Assembly (NCBI RefSeq): GCF_039543565.1
Contig: NZ_BAABJZ010000101.1
Span: forward strand, 1-64,000
Length of the DNA: 64,000 nt
Reading direction: 5' to 3'
DNA from: Ferrimonas pelagia
Lineage (GTDB): Bacteria; Pseudomonadota; Gammaproteobacteria; Enterobacterales; Shewanellaceae
The number at the start of each line of letters is the position of its first letter. Position 1 is the stretch's first letter. The translations under genes and the position numbers were made by a program. Positions 24,883-33,999 of this stretch are shown piece by piece. The notes under the pieces were generated by a model. That model did no database searches and had not been told where the DNA came from. It worked only from the letters and a program-made list of their open reading frames with translations.

Positions 24883-25757
24883 CGCCAGCTGTGGCAACCT
24901 TGGCGCCGCCGGTTGAGCTGCGATTCGAGTGTGATGGCATCACGTTGGCTGCACAGTGTTGGGGAAACTCAACAGACCCGATGATCTTGGCATTGCACGG
25001 CTGGTTGGATAACAGCGAAAGCTTCGCGCCCTTGGCACAGATCTTGGTTCCGATGGGTTACCAGCTGTTGGCGTTGGATTGGCCGGGCCACGGTCACTCC
25101 GGCCATCGTGGTCAGGGCACGGATTATCACTTTCTCGATAATCTGTACGAGCTGGATCAGGTGATGGCCCAACTGCCGCAATCGCCCTATTGTCTGCTAG
25201 GCCATTCAATGGGCGGGATCCTCGCGTCGCTTTATGCCGGGGTGTACCCGGAAAGGGTACAGCGCTTGATCAGTATCGAGGCCGTCGGTCCGCTGACGAG
25301 CGTGGCGGAGGAGACCGTCGAGCGCATGCGAGCCGGTTTTGCCAGTCGCCGCCCGCGCCCTCGGAGTCGACCGCTGCTGCTTTCCAGCCTGATCCAGGCA
25401 CGCCTGCAGGGCAGTGGTTTGACACCACCCTTGGTCGAGCAGTTGTTGCGGCGCAATCTGCACATCGAAGCGCCGACCGAGCCGGTGCGTTGGCGTTCGG
25501 ATCCCAGGTTGCGCCGGCGCAGCGCCTGGATGATGACCGAGCCTCAGGCCCACGCCATTTGGAGCCAAGTTGCCGCCCCCGCGCTTTTTCTGCTCGGCGA
25601 GCAAGGCTTTCCTAAACTAAGGGACGCTTGGCAGCAGCGGCAAGGCTGGATCCCCCACGCGCTGAAACAGCTGGTGCCGGGCGCCCACCATTGCCATATG
25701 ACGGATCCTGAGCCTGTGGCCCAGGCCGTCCATCGATTTTTAGGTCATGAGCGATAA
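24879..25757 (+). CDS. Alpha/beta hydrolase
   Basis: A 292-residue cytosolic alpha/beta-hydrolase. ILALHGWLDNSESF gives the oxyanion strand-loop, LLALDWPGHGHSGHR is the usual second glycine loop, GHSMGGILA contains the nucleophile serine, and PGAHHCHM near the end gives the catalytic histidine. The acid is probably the Asp/Glu after LFLLGEQG. Substrate unknown; esterase or thioesterase activity would fit its position just upstream of fadD (inference). The start overlaps a 20-codon ORF by ATGA, with AGGA about 9 nt upstream. It is 92 bp from the fadD start, so co-transcription is likely. Confidence 0.85.
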   Translation: MTPAVATLAPPVELRFECDGITLAAQCWGNSTDPMILALHGWLDNSESFAPLAQILVPMGYQLLALDWPGHGHSGHRGQGTDYHFLDNLYELDQVMAQLPQSPYCLLGHSMGGILASLYAGVYPERVQRLISIEAVGPLTSVAEETVERMRAGFASRRPRPRSRPLLLSSLIQARLQGSGLTPPLVEQLLRRNLHIEAPTEPVRWRSDPRLRRRSAWMMTEPQAHAIWSQVAAPALFLLGEQGFPKLRDAWQQRQGWIPHALKQLVPGAHHCHMTDPEPVAQAVHRFLGHER

Positions 25758-25849
25758 TCGGTCGTGATCCGTTGAACGGGGGATGTTTTGTCCCCTATGA
25801 GATTTTGCAGTACCCCATTAGCAGTACTGTTCCAGATAAGGAAAACAGC

Positions 25850-27523
25850 GTGGATAAACCATGGCTAAACAGCTACCCAGATAACGTAGCAGCGGAAATT
25901 AACCCAGATCAGTACCAGAGCTTGCTGGAGTTGTTTGAGATCAGCTGCCGTGATTACGCGGATCAGATCGCCTTTATCAATATGGGCGCAGTATTGACGT
26001 ATCGCAGTGTGGAAGAGCAAAGCCGGGCATTTGCCGCGTATCTGCAGAACGAACTGAAATTGCAGCCGGGCGAGCGCGTCGCGCTGATGATGCCGAACTT
26101 GCTGCAATACCCGATCGCGCTGTTTGGTATTCTGCGTGCGGGATTGATCGCGGTGAACGTGAATCCGCTGTATACCCCACGTGAGTTGAAGCACCAGTTA
26201 AACGATTCCGGCGCCAGCGCCATCATCGCAGTGACCAACTTTGGCTCCAGCTTGCAGCAGGTGGTGTCTGAGACCTCGGTGAAACACGTGATCCTGACTA
26301 AGATCGGCGATCAACTGTCGGCGCCAAAGCGTACCGTGGTGAACTTTGTCGTTAAGTACGTGAAGAAGATGGTGCCGAAGTACCACTTGCCGGGTGCGGT
26401 TTCGATGCGCCGGGTGCTGGCCAAAGGGGAGCATTTGCAGTACGTCAAACCTCAGGTTAAGTCGGACGACATTGCGTTTTTGCAATACACAGGTGGCACC
26501 ACAGGTGTGGCCAAAGGCGCCATGTTGACCCACCGCTCTGTGATGGCCAACATGCTGCAGGCCGATGCCTTCTATGGTCCGGTACTGGAAGATGGTAAAG
26601 AGATGGTGGTGACCCCGCTGCCGCTCTATCACGTCTTTGCCAACACGGTAAACCTGCTGTTGTTCATCAAAAAGGGCGGTCAGAACCTGTTGGTGACTAA
26701 CCCGCGTGATCTCCCGACCTTTATGGGCGACTTGAAGAAGTACCCGTTTACTGCGATTACCGGTGTGAACACTCTGTTTAATGCCATGCTGAACCACCCG
26801 GAGATCCACAACATCGATTTCAGTCATTTGAAAATGACTGTGGGTGGCGGTATGGCGGTGCAGCGCTCCGTGGCAGAGAAGTGGAAGGAGATGACCGGAG
26901 TGCCTCTGGTGGAAGGTTATGGCCTGACCGAAGCCTCACCGGTTGTGGCGTCAGGACGTTACGATCAAAACGAATATACCGGCGCCATTGGTTTTCCTAT
27001 GCCAAGCACGGATATCCGCGTGGTTAATGACGATGGCGAAGTCCTGGCTCAGGGTGAGGTGGGCGAGTTGCAGGTGCGCGGACCTCAGGTGATGAAAGGT
27101 TACTGGCAGCGTCCGGAAGAAACCGCCACTGTGATGGACGGTGAGTGGCTGCTGACCGGCGATATCGGTCGGATGGACGAGCAAGGCCAGTTCTTTATTG
27201 TTGATCGCAAAAAAGACATGATCTTGGTGTCCGGTTTCAACGTTTTCCCGAACGAAGTGGAAGACGTGGTCGCAATGAATGAAAAAGTACTGGAAGTGGC
27301 TGCTGTCGGCGTGCCACACGATGCCAGCGGTGAGTTGGTGAAGATCTTCGTAGTGAAGAAAGACGCCAGCCTGACCGACAAGGAGATCATCGCCCACTGT
27401 CGTCAGCACCTGACTGGCTACAAGGTGCCTAAGCTGGTCGAGTTCCGTGAAGAGCTGCCGAAAACCCCGGTGGGCAAAATTTTGCGTCGCGAATTGCGTG
27501 ACGAAGTGAAGGGGAACGCCTGA
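25850..27523 (+). CDS. fadD: Long-chain fatty acid-CoA ligase FadD (copy 1)
   Basis: 557 residues from a GTG start, chosen because AAGGA lies 7 nt upstream and the product then begins VDKPWLNSYP, aligning with known FadD starts and matching the second copy in length. It activates long-chain fatty acids to acyl-CoA with ATP at the inner membrane. The AMP-binding loop is YTGGTTGVAKGAM. It also has EGYGLTEASP, WLLTGDIG, the ligase signature around VDRKKDMILVSGFNVFPNEVEDV, and the catalytic Lys in TPVGKILRREL. Its TGA overlaps the rnd ATG (TGATG). The fadD-rnd order is the same as in E. coli. FadR, its usual regulator, is encoded at 37388. Confidence 0.93.
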   Translation: MDKPWLNSYPDNVAAEINPDQYQSLLELFEISCRDYADQIAFINMGAVLTYRSVEEQSRAFAAYLQNELKLQPGERVALMMPNLLQYPIALFGILRAGLIAVNVNPLYTPRELKHQLNDSGASAIIAVTNFGSSLQQVVSETSVKHVILTKIGDQLSAPKRTVVNFVVKYVKKMVPKYHLPGAVSMRRVLAKGEHLQYVKPQVKSDDIAFLQYTGGTTGVAKGAMLTHRSVMANMLQADAFYGPVLEDGKEMVVTPLPLYHVFANTVNLLLFIKKGGQNLLVTNPRDLPTFMGDLKKYPFTAITGVNTLFNAMLNHPEIHNIDFSHLKMTVGGGMAVQRSVAEKWKEMTGVPLVEGYGLTEASPVVASGRYDQNEYTGAIGFPMPSTDIRVVNDDGEVLAQGEVGELQVRGPQVMKGYWQRPEETATVMDGEWLLTGDIGRMDEQGQFFIVDRKKDMILVSGFNVFPNEVEDVVAMNEKVLEVAAVGVPHDASGELVKIFVVKKDASLTDKEIIAHCRQHLTGYKVPKLVEFREELPKTPVGKILRRELRDEVKGNA

Positions 27524-28650
27524 TGACCCTGCCTCAGTGGCAATGGATCGATACCGATGAGGCATTGGCGGCACTGTGTCAGCAGTACCGTCAAGCTGAG
27601 TTTGTGGTATTGGATACGGAGTTCGTCCGTACCCGCACCTATTACGCACAACTGGGCCTGGTTCAGCTGTACGACGGTAAGACGTTGGCTTTGGTTGATC
27701 CGTTGCCGATCAATGATCTGGCGCCGCTTTGGCAATTGATCGCGGATGAGTCTGTGGTCAAGGTGTTGCACTCTGGCAGTGAGGATCTGGAGATCTTCGC
27801 GAATCGCGGTGGTGTGGTGCCCAAGCCGTTGTTTGACAGCCAGGTGGCGGGGGTGTTGCTCAACCTCGGTGGTGCCATGGGCTACGGTAAGCTGATCCAG
27901 CACTATCTGGACATCGAGCTGGACAAGGGCGAATCACGCACCGACTGGCTGCGCCGCCCGCTCAGTGACAAGCAGCTGGAGTATGCCGCTGCTGATGTCT
28001 ACTACCTGCATAAGATCTACCCGACCATGCGCGAGGCCATCGAACAGGCGGATCGTTTGGACTGGTTATGGCAAGAGGGGGAGCGTGCATGCCGCGGCCG
28101 TTTGAAACCGGACGATCCTGCGAAGGCGTACTTGCGGGTGAAAAACGCTTGGCAATTGAAGCCGAGTCAGTTGGCGGTGCTGCGTGAGTTGGCCGCTTGG
28201 CGACTGGAAGTGGCCAAGCGTAAGGATCTGGCGCTCAACTTTGTGGTGAAGGATGGCGTGATGCTGAATTTGGCCCGCCGCGCTCCCCGCTCTATGGCCT
28301 ATCTGACCCAACTGGAGGGGATGGATGATCGTACCGTGGCGCGTCATGGCCGCGCGATCTTGAAGTGCATCGCCAAGGCTGATCTGGATAACCCGCCGGA
28401 GGCGATCGATCCGCTGGGCTTGGATCCGGACTTTCGTGATGCCCTGGCTGTTGCGCGCGGTGCTCTGCTGAAGGTGGCCGAGCAAAGTGAGGTTGCGCCA
28501 GAGTTTTTAGCGTCTAAAAAGCTGGTGACCCAATACCTGACTTGGCTGTGGAACGGTAAGTTTGGCGAAATGCCGGACATCTTGCAGGGGTGGCGAGGCA
28601 CCTTGTGTGAGCAGCCACTGGCGCAGTTGGATCTGTTGCCCAAGCAATAA
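27523..28650 (+). CDS. rnd: Ribonuclease D
   Basis: A 375-residue 3'-to-5' exoribonuclease acting in tRNA and stable RNA maturation. The DEDDy catalytic domain has Exo I FVVLDTEFVRT, Exo II VLHSGSEDLEIF and Exo III YAAADVYYL with the tyrosine and aspartate in place. An HRDC domain follows (SQLAVLRELAAWRLEVAKRKD, then NFVVKDGVMLNLAR), with a C-terminal second helical domain. The start ATG overlaps the fadD stop. A strong terminator ends the transcript 23 nt after the stop. Confidence 0.94.
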   Translation: MTLPQWQWIDTDEALAALCQQYRQAEFVVLDTEFVRTRTYYAQLGLVQLYDGKTLALVDPLPINDLAPLWQLIADESVVKVLHSGSEDLEIFANRGGVVPKPLFDSQVAGVLLNLGGAMGYGKLIQHYLDIELDKGESRTDWLRRPLSDKQLEYAAADVYYLHKIYPTMREAIEQADRLDWLWQEGERACRGRLKPDDPAKAYLRVKNAWQLKPSQLAVLRELAAWRLEVAKRKDLALNFVVKDGVMLNLARRAPRSMAYLTQLEGMDDRTVARHGRAILKCIAKADLDNPPEAIDPLGLDPDFRDALAVARGALLKVAEQSEVAPEFLASKKLVTQYLTWLWNGKFGEMPDILQGWRGTLCEQPLAQLDLLPKQ

Positions 28651-28672
28651 CCGTTTGGCTTAGAGATTGAAG

Positions 28673-28706
28673 AACGGCTCAGGATCATCCTGGGCCGTTT
28701 TTTTTT
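28673..28706 (+). terminator. Intrinsic terminator after rnd
   Basis: AACGGCTCAGGAT pairs with ATCCTGGGCCGTT (one mismatch), followed by a long T-run to 28706. Confidence 0.92.
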
Positions 28707-28804
28707 GAGCAAAAGAACATTCAACGCTCATGCATTGGAATCACTTTTTTATGGGTGGCTCTTTTCTGCGCATTTTAATCATGACATAGTAGAAAAACGG
28801 TGCT

Positions 28805-28824
28805 AATCAAACGTTTGTTTGATT
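28805..28824 (+). promoter_or_regulatory. PsrA/FadP-type operator before the second fadD
   Basis: A perfect palindrome with arms AATCAAAC and GTTTGATT and a GTTT centre. The core CAAAC-N4-GTTTG is the known recognition pattern of PsrA, a TetR-type fatty-acid regulator in several gammaproteobacteria. It lies 55 bp upstream of the fadD copy 2 ATG. The regulator itself is not in this window. Confidence 0.65.
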
Positions 28825-28878
28825 TCAAGGATGAGATGAAGGTAGGGCAGCCCGTGCTTTACCGAGAAAGGAGCTAGA

Positions 28879-30552
28879 ATGGCGCAGTTGTGGCTAGAGA
28901 GTTATCCCGGGGACGTTCCCACCGAGATCGATGCCGATCATTACGATTCGTTGGTCGATCTGCTGGAGCAGAGCGTTGAGCAGTTTGGCGACCAAGTTGC
29001 ATTTACTAACATGGGCCAGACATTAACCTACCGAGATCTGGATCAACACAGTCGGGATTTTGCCGCCTATGTGCATGGCGAACTGGGTTTGAGACCCGGC
29101 GACCGCATCGCCCTGATGATGCCGAATCTGCTGCAGTATCCGATCGCGCTGTTTGGCGCATTGCGGGCCGGTTTGGTGGTGGTAAATGTCAATCCGCTGT
29201 ACACCCCACGTGAATTAGAGCACCAGCTTAAGGATTCCGGTGCGCTGGCCATTGTAGTTGTGTCCAATTTTGCCCACACCTTGGAGCAGGTGGTGGACCA
29301 TACGCCGGTTGAGCATGTGATCTTGACCACCATGGGTGATCAGCTCTCCTTACCGAAACGGACGCTGGTGAACTTCGTGGTGAAGTATGTCAAGAAGATG
29401 GTACCCAAATACCGCTTGCCGCACGCCCGCTCCTTCCGCTCGGCGCTGGCAAAGGGCAAACACCTTTCCTATCAGCGGCCAGCGGTCAGTGGTGAAGATA
29501 TTGCCTTCTTGCAGTATACCGGCGGCACCACAGGGGTTGCCAAAGGCGCGATCCTCACCCATCGAAATTTGGTGGCGAATCTGGAACAGATCGGTGCCTA
29601 TATTGGTCAGGAGCTGGAGACGGGTCAAGAGACGGTCATTACCGCATTACCGCTTTATCATATCTTCGCATTGACGGCGAACTGCCTGTTGTTTATGAAG
29701 TTAGGGGCACGCAATGTGCTGATCACCAACCCGCGAGATCTACCGACATTCGTCAATATTTTGAAGGCAAATCCGTTTACCGTAATGACCGGGGTGAATA
29801 CGCTGTTTAATGCGTTGATCAACAGCCCGGGCTTTGATGATTTGGATTTCTCCGGATTGAAGATCAGCCTCGGTGGCGGCATGGCCGTACAACGCAGTGT
29901 GGCCGAGCGTTGGGAAGCGATCACTGGCTCTCGCTTGCTGGAAGGCTATGGTTTGACGGAGTGTTCGCCGGTGGCGTCTGTTGCACCACATAACAGTAAG
30001 GGCTACGACGGGACCATAGGTTTACCGCTGCCCTCAACTGAGATGCGCGCGGTGGATCCGTTTGGTAAAGAGGTGGCGTTAGGTGAGCGCGGCGAGTTGC
30101 AAGTGAAAGGTCCGCAGGTGATGCGGGGCTATTGGCAGCGGGACGATGCCACGGCTGAGGTGTTGCAGGAGGGGTGGTTGAGCACCGGAGATGTAGCCAC
30201 ACAAAATGAGAAGGGCTATTTCACGATTGTGGATCGCCTGAAGGATATGATCCTCGTTTCGGGATTTAATGTGTTTCCCAATGAGATCGAAGAAGTGGTG
30301 GTCAGTCACCCAGAGGTGGTGGAGGTGGCGGCCATCGGCGTGCCGGATGACCGTTCCGGCGAGGCGGTGAAGATCTTTGTGGTACGTCAGTCGAGTGCGT
30401 TAAGTAAAGAGACGCTGTTGGCGCATTGCCGTGAGAGCCTAACCAACTACAAGGTGCCGCGCTTTATTGAGTTTCGGGATGAGTTACCCAAGTCCAATGT
30501 GGGTAAGATCCTGCGGCGCGAGTTGCGTGACGAAGCGGGCCGCGCGGCGTAA
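28879..30552 (+). CDS. fadD: Long-chain fatty acid-CoA ligase FadD (copy 2)
   Basis: A 557-residue paralogue of the gene at 25850, of identical length and with long shared stretches such as RALMMPNLLQYPIALFG-type and YTGGTTGVAKGAI motifs. EGYGLTECSP, WLSTGDVA, VDRLKDMILVSGFNVFPNEIEE and SNVGKILRREL are all intact. Some features (TECSP, SNVGK) are closer to the enterobacterial enzyme than those of copy 1. AAAGGAG precedes the ATG. It has its own promoter region, separated from rnd by a terminator and marked by a PsrA-type palindrome, so the two copies are probably regulated differently. Chain-length preference may differ (inference). Confidence 0.93.
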   Translation: MAQLWLESYPGDVPTEIDADHYDSLVDLLEQSVEQFGDQVAFTNMGQTLTYRDLDQHSRDFAAYVHGELGLRPGDRIALMMPNLLQYPIALFGALRAGLVVVNVNPLYTPRELEHQLKDSGALAIVVVSNFAHTLEQVVDHTPVEHVILTTMGDQLSLPKRTLVNFVVKYVKKMVPKYRLPHARSFRSALAKGKHLSYQRPAVSGEDIAFLQYTGGTTGVAKGAILTHRNLVANLEQIGAYIGQELETGQETVITALPLYHIFALTANCLLFMKLGARNVLITNPRDLPTFVNILKANPFTVMTGVNTLFNALINSPGFDDLDFSGLKISLGGGMAVQRSVAERWEAITGSRLLEGYGLTECSPVASVAPHNSKGYDGTIGLPLPSTEMRAVDPFGKEVALGERGELQVKGPQVMRGYWQRDDATAEVLQEGWLSTGDVATQNEKGYFTIVDRLKDMILVSGFNVFPNEIEEVVVSHPEVVEVAAIGVPDDRSGEAVKIFVVRQSSALSKETLLAHCRESLTNYKVPRFIEFRDELPKSNVGKILRRELRDEAGRAA

Positions 30553-30569
30553 TGGCTCGTCGATAGGAC

Positions 30570-30602
30570 AACACCTCGTTGGCTTGCGCCGCGGGGTGTT
30601 TT
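30570..30602 (+). terminator. Terminator after fadD copy 2
   Basis: AACACC (30570-30575) pairs with GGTGTT (30595-30600), extended by CG pairs near the loop, followed by a short T stretch. It is weaker than the rnd terminator. Confidence 0.6.
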
Positions 30603-30771
30603 GCTATTAGCCGTGGGGGAAGCGCTGTTTTTTGAGCCGGTTGACGAGCGCGTCACCGGTGGAATGTGATCGCGACCTAGGGGGGGACGTCCGCACCGCC
30701 CTGGGCCACGATAGCCGAGCCAAATCCGATGATGGTTGCGAATAGGGCGCCCTTAGGCACCCGTGAACGCG

Positions 30772-31026
30772 TTAGTTGGGCAGGGTGACATTCACTTCCA
30801 GCACGGCCAGTTGTTCGTCGTTATGATCGAGCTGGATCTGGATCTGATCCGGCTCGATATCGACGTATTTGCCAATGACGGCGAGCAGATCTTGCTCGAG
30901 CTGTGGCAAATAGCTCGGACCCGAGCGGTGTGCGCGCTCATGGGCAACGATGATCTGCAAACGTTCTTTCGCCGTTTGGGCCGAGGCGGACGGTGTGTCC
31001 TTTTTAAAGTAATCCAACAATGACAT
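30772..31026 (-). CDS. minE: Cell division topological specificity factor MinE
   Basis: 84 residues from the ATG at 31026 (longer in-frame extensions run into minD and are not real). MSLLDYFKK is the membrane-targeting N-terminus, and AKERLQIIVAHERAHR is the MinD-binding helix/strand. The C-terminal dimerisation domain follows, from QLEQDLLAVIGKYVDI onward. MinE displaces MinD from the membrane and drives pole-to-pole oscillation, keeping the division site at midcell. It lies 2 nt downstream of minD. Confidence 0.96.
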   Translation of the reverse strand: MSLLDYFKKDTPSASAQTAKERLQIIVAHERAHRSGPSYLPQLEQDLLAVIGKYVDIEPDQIQIQLDHNDEQLAVLEVNVTLPN

Positions 31027-31028
31027 GG

Positions 31029-31838
31029 TTATCCCCCAAACAGTTTCTGTAGCCAGCCCTTCTTGTCTTCGGTGACAAAGCGCATAGGACGTTGCTCTCC
31101 CAGCAGCCGTGCGACGGTGTCGTCGTAAGCTTGCCCGGCACTGCTTTGTTGGTCGAGGATCACTGGGTTGCCGCTGTTGGACGCTTTGAGCACCGAGCCG
31201 CATTCGGGGATCAGTCCGATCATCGGAATGGCGAGGATCTCGGCAACATCGTCAAGGCTCAGCATGTCGCCGGAGTCGACACGGCTTGGCGCGTAACGAC
31301 ACAGCAGCAGGTGTTCTTTGACCGGCTCTAACTCGCGCTCTGCGCGTAAAGAGCGGCTTTGCAACATGCCGAGGATCCGGTCGGAGTCGCGCACCGAAGA
31401 GACCTCTGGATTGGTGGTAACAATGGCTTCATCGGCATAATACAGGGCCATCATGGCGCCGTGTTCTATCCCCGCCGGGCTGTCGCAGATAATGAAGTCA
31501 AAGCGCTGTTTGAGCTGCTCCAGGATCTGGCCGACCCCTTCGCGGGTCAAGGCGTCTTTATCCCGAGTTTGGGAGGCGGGTAGGATGTAGAGCGCGTCGC
31601 AGCGTTTGTCTTTGATCAGCGCCTGATTGAGGTTGGCTTCGCCATTGATCACATTAACAAAGTCGTAGACGACGCGGCGCTCGCAACCCATGACGAGATC
31701 CAGGTTACGTAGGCCGATATCAAAATCGATCACAACGGTTTTGTGGCCTTTTTGGGCGAGGCCCATGGCGATGGACGCGGACGTCGTGGTTTTGCCAACG
31801 CCGCCCTTGCCAGACGTGACAACAATGATTTTTGACAT
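31029..31838 (-). CDS. minD: Septum site-determining ATPase MinD
   Basis: 269 residues from the ATG at 31838, where MSKIIVVTSGKGGVGKTTTS carries the deviant Walker A motif with signature lysine. VIDFDIGLRNLDLVMGCERR and DFIICDSPAGIE (Walker B) follow. The C-terminal amphipathic membrane helix is KKGWLQKLFGG. MinD recruits MinC to the membrane and is cycled by MinE. A longer upstream frame is in-frame but overlaps the minC 3' end and lacks support. It is in the minCDE operon, with the same order as in E. coli. Confidence 0.97.
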   Translation of the reverse strand: MSKIIVVTSGKGGVGKTTTSASIAMGLAQKGHKTVVIDFDIGLRNLDLVMGCERRVVYDFVNVINGEANLNQALIKDKRCDALYILPASQTRDKDALTREGVGQILEQLKQRFDFIICDSPAGIEHGAMMALYYADEAIVTTNPEVSSVRDSDRILGMLQSRSLRAERELEPVKEHLLLCRYAPSRVDSGDMLSLDDVAEILAIPMIGLIPECGSVLKASNSGNPVILDQQSSAGQAYDDTVARLLGEQRPMRFVTEDKKGWLQKLFGG

Positions 31839-31852
31839 GATGGGGAAGTTCC

Positions 31853-32515
31853 TTATTGGGGACAGGGCAGTGCGCTGTGTAGGATCCGGCCATGCTCCAG
31901 TTGGATCATGGTGGGCTTTTGCCAATGGGTGGGATCCTGGTGCTCAGATAGGTGGTAATGGCCAGCGATGGCGACCAGCTCGGCCTGCAGATCATGACAA
32001 AAGATCCGCGCGTCGGTGTTGCCGGTCGCACCGGCAAAGGCACGGCCTCGCATGGCGCCGTAGACATGGATGCTGCCATCGGCCACCAACTCAGCGCCGT
32101 TGCTGACCGGTGCTAACACCACCAGATCGCCGCCTTGCGCGTAGATCTGTTGGCCGGAGCGTACTGGACGGTCGATCACTTTCAGTGGGCTGTGCTGGAT
32201 ATTGGCGCGCCGGTTGGGGCGAAGACAGGGTAAGGCATTTTCTTGCGCCTGTTGCTGATAGCCTTCGCAGGCGTCGATCAACGCCATTGGCTTGAGATCA
32301 TTGCCTCTTACGGTCGTCAAGATCTGCTCGAGTGGCATAAGTGGGGGCTGTAAGCCACTGAGATCCAGTATGACCGGCATTTGACTGAACAGCTTGGGCG
32401 CTTTTTGGACGTGCTGTTTTAGTTGTTGCTCGAGTTGGTCGACTGTCTGCCCGACCAACTTGAGGATCGACAGGGTAAAGCTGCCGCCTTTAAATTCGAT
32501 TGCCGGAGTGTGCAT
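31853..32515 (-). CDS. minC: Septum site-determining inhibitor MinC
   Basis: A 220-residue FtsZ polymerisation inhibitor. The N-terminal domain begins EFKGGSFTLSILKL. The C-terminal right-handed beta-helix domain has RSGQQIYAQGGDLVVLAPVSNGAELVADGSIHVYGAMRGRAFAG, with the RGRA segment that binds MinD. The two domains are joined by a linker containing ALPCLRPN. It is first in the minCDE operon; minD follows after 14 nt. It is divergent from ycgL, as in E. coli. Confidence 0.96.
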   Translation of the reverse strand: MHTPAIEFKGGSFTLSILKLVGQTVDQLEQQLKQHVQKAPKLFSQMPVILDLSGLQPPLMPLEQILTTVRGNDLKPMALIDACEGYQQQAQENALPCLRPNRRANIQHSPLKVIDRPVRSGQQIYAQGGDLVVLAPVSNGAELVADGSIHVYGAMRGRAFAGATGNTDARIFCHDLQAELVAIAGHYHLSEHQDPTHWQKPTMIQLEHGRILHSALPCPQ

Positions 32516-32642
32516 CTGGCCTCATACTGCTGGGCATTGCTTGGCAATTCTCGTGCCACGCTGGATTTTTTCGCTGATCCGCATGTTATAGTCGAGGCAG
32601 GATAGCCGCAACCGATAAATAGTGATAAGTACCTAAATAACC

Positions 32643-32933
32643 ATGATTTGTGCAGTATATAAAAGCAGCAAGAAGGCGGACACTTACCTGTTTGTCACTC
32701 GCCGAGACGATTTCTCCAAGGTGCCAGAGACGCTGATGGCGATCTTTGGCGTTCCCCAGTTTGTGATGATCGTGCCATTGTCTAAACTCAGTAAACTTGG
32801 TCAGTCCGATCTGCCGAAAGTCGAAGCGGCGCTGACTGAGCAAGGCTTCTTTCTTCAGTTGCCACCGCCGCCTGAGAATTTGTTGAAGCAACACCGTGCT
32901 CATCTGGGCCTCGACGTACACACAGAAAAATAA
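32643..32933 (+). CDS. ycgL: YcgL-domain protein
   Basis: A 96-residue YcgL family protein. The N-terminus MICAVYKSSKKADTYLFV is typical, followed by the conserved FSKVPETLMAIFG and QGFFLQLPPPPENLL. The fold is a small alpha/beta domain; the biochemical role is not established. It lies divergent from minC, the same neighbourhood as in E. coli. Its stop is 14 nt before the lytic transglycosylase start, so the two may be co-transcribed. Confidence 0.92.
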   Translation: MICAVYKSSKKADTYLFVTRRDDFSKVPETLMAIFGVPQFVMIVPLSKLSKLGQSDLPKVEAALTEQGFFLQLPPPPENLLKQHRAHLGLDVHTEK

Positions 32934-32946
32934 TATCGGAAACATC

Positions 32947-33915
32947 ATGTTTAAACGGATACTTCTCTCTTGCACACTGCTACTAAGCCCCACCTCCTTC
33001 GCCACAGAGCAAGCGGAGTTTTTGCAGTATGTGGAAGGATTAAAGCTGGAAGCGCAGCAAGCCGGGATCTCATCACAAACCGTCGATGAAGCGTTTGAGG
33101 GCATCAAACTGTTCAAACGGGCGATCGCCGCCGATCGAAACCAGCCGGAACAAAAGAAAACACTCGATACCTATCTGCCGCAAGCGGTTCCCCAGTGGAA
33201 GATCGATCAAGCTCGCAGGTTGTACAAGGAGCACCGCGAACTGCTGACGGAAGTTGGCAAGGCATACGGGGTCCAACCTCGTTTTATCGTGGCTCTGTGG
33301 GGCATTGAGACGAACTTTGGTGGGTACACGGGTAACTACTCGGTCGTTGGTGCTACCGCATCTTTGGCGTATGAAGGACGCCGTGAAGCGTTTTTCAAAG
33401 AGCAATTGTTGGCGGCGCTGAAGATCATCGATGATGGCCATATCACGGCGGATAAAATGCGCGGTTCGTGGGCGGGCGCCATGGGGCAGACCCAGTTTAT
33501 GCCGACCTCATTTTTGGCCTATGCGGTGGATCATGACGGCGATGGTCGTAAGGATATCTGGCATACCTTGCCGGATGTGTTCGCCTCGGCCGCAAACTAC
33601 CTGAAGCAGGTCGGTTGGGAAGAGGACAAAACCTGGGCGCGTCAGGTCTCCTTGGTGAATGAGATCAACGATGATCTTAAAGGCCTGAAGGTGAAAAAAA
33701 CCTTGGCGGAGTGGCAAGCGCTGGGCGTTCGTCGCTGGGATGGCTCAGATCTGCCGGTGCGGGACATTCAGGCGTCACTGGTGTTTCCTGACGATGAATC
33801 GGGTCGGATCTATCTGGCGTATGCCAACTACGATGCCTTGATGCGTTGGAATCGCAGTCACTATTTTGTGGTCGCGGTCGGATATTTGGCGGATAAAATC
33901 AAGTTCGATAACTGA
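32947..33915 (+). CDS. Lytic murein transglycosylase (MltB family)
   Basis: 322 residues from the ATG at 32947; the upstream extension overlaps ycgL and is rejected. A signal peptide ends at TSFA, with no lipobox, so it is probably soluble in the periplasm, unlike E. coli MltB. The catalytic glutamate is in ALWGIETNFGGYTGNY, and RGSWAGAMGQTQFMPTSFLAYAVDHDGDGRKDIW is the family core (given in parts: GSWAGAMGQTQFMP, then DHDGDGRKDIW). It cleaves the MurNAc-GlcNAc bond of peptidoglycan to form anhydro-muropeptides. It sits between ycgL and ycgN. Confidence 0.92.
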   Translation: MFKRILLSCTLLLSPTSFATEQAEFLQYVEGLKLEAQQAGISSQTVDEAFEGIKLFKRAIAADRNQPEQKKTLDTYLPQAVPQWKIDQARRLYKEHRELLTEVGKAYGVQPRFIVALWGIETNFGGYTGNYSVVGATASLAYEGRREAFFKEQLLAALKIIDDGHITADKMRGSWAGAMGQTQFMPTSFLAYAVDHDGDGRKDIWHTLPDVFASAANYLKQVGWEEDKTWARQVSLVNEINDDLKGLKVKKTLAEWQALGVRRWDGSDLPVRDIQASLVFPDDESGRIYLAYANYDALMRWNRSHYFVVAVGYLADKIKFDN

Positions 33916-33999
33916 ATCTGCAGCCACTCAGGTATAATACGCGCCCTCAATTTTGAGGGCGCCGCTGTTTGCGGTTGACGATATTGGCGAGGAGCAGCA

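Noticed and set aside
26198..26827. A 209-codon frame antisense to fadD copy 1
   Set aside because: Shadow frame with no independent support.
30677..30760. A 27-codon minus-strand frame after minE with a membrane-like segment (ALFATIIGFGSAIVA)
   Set aside because: It starts with GTG and has no ribosome site. It could be a small membrane protein or a remnant, but the evidence is too thin.
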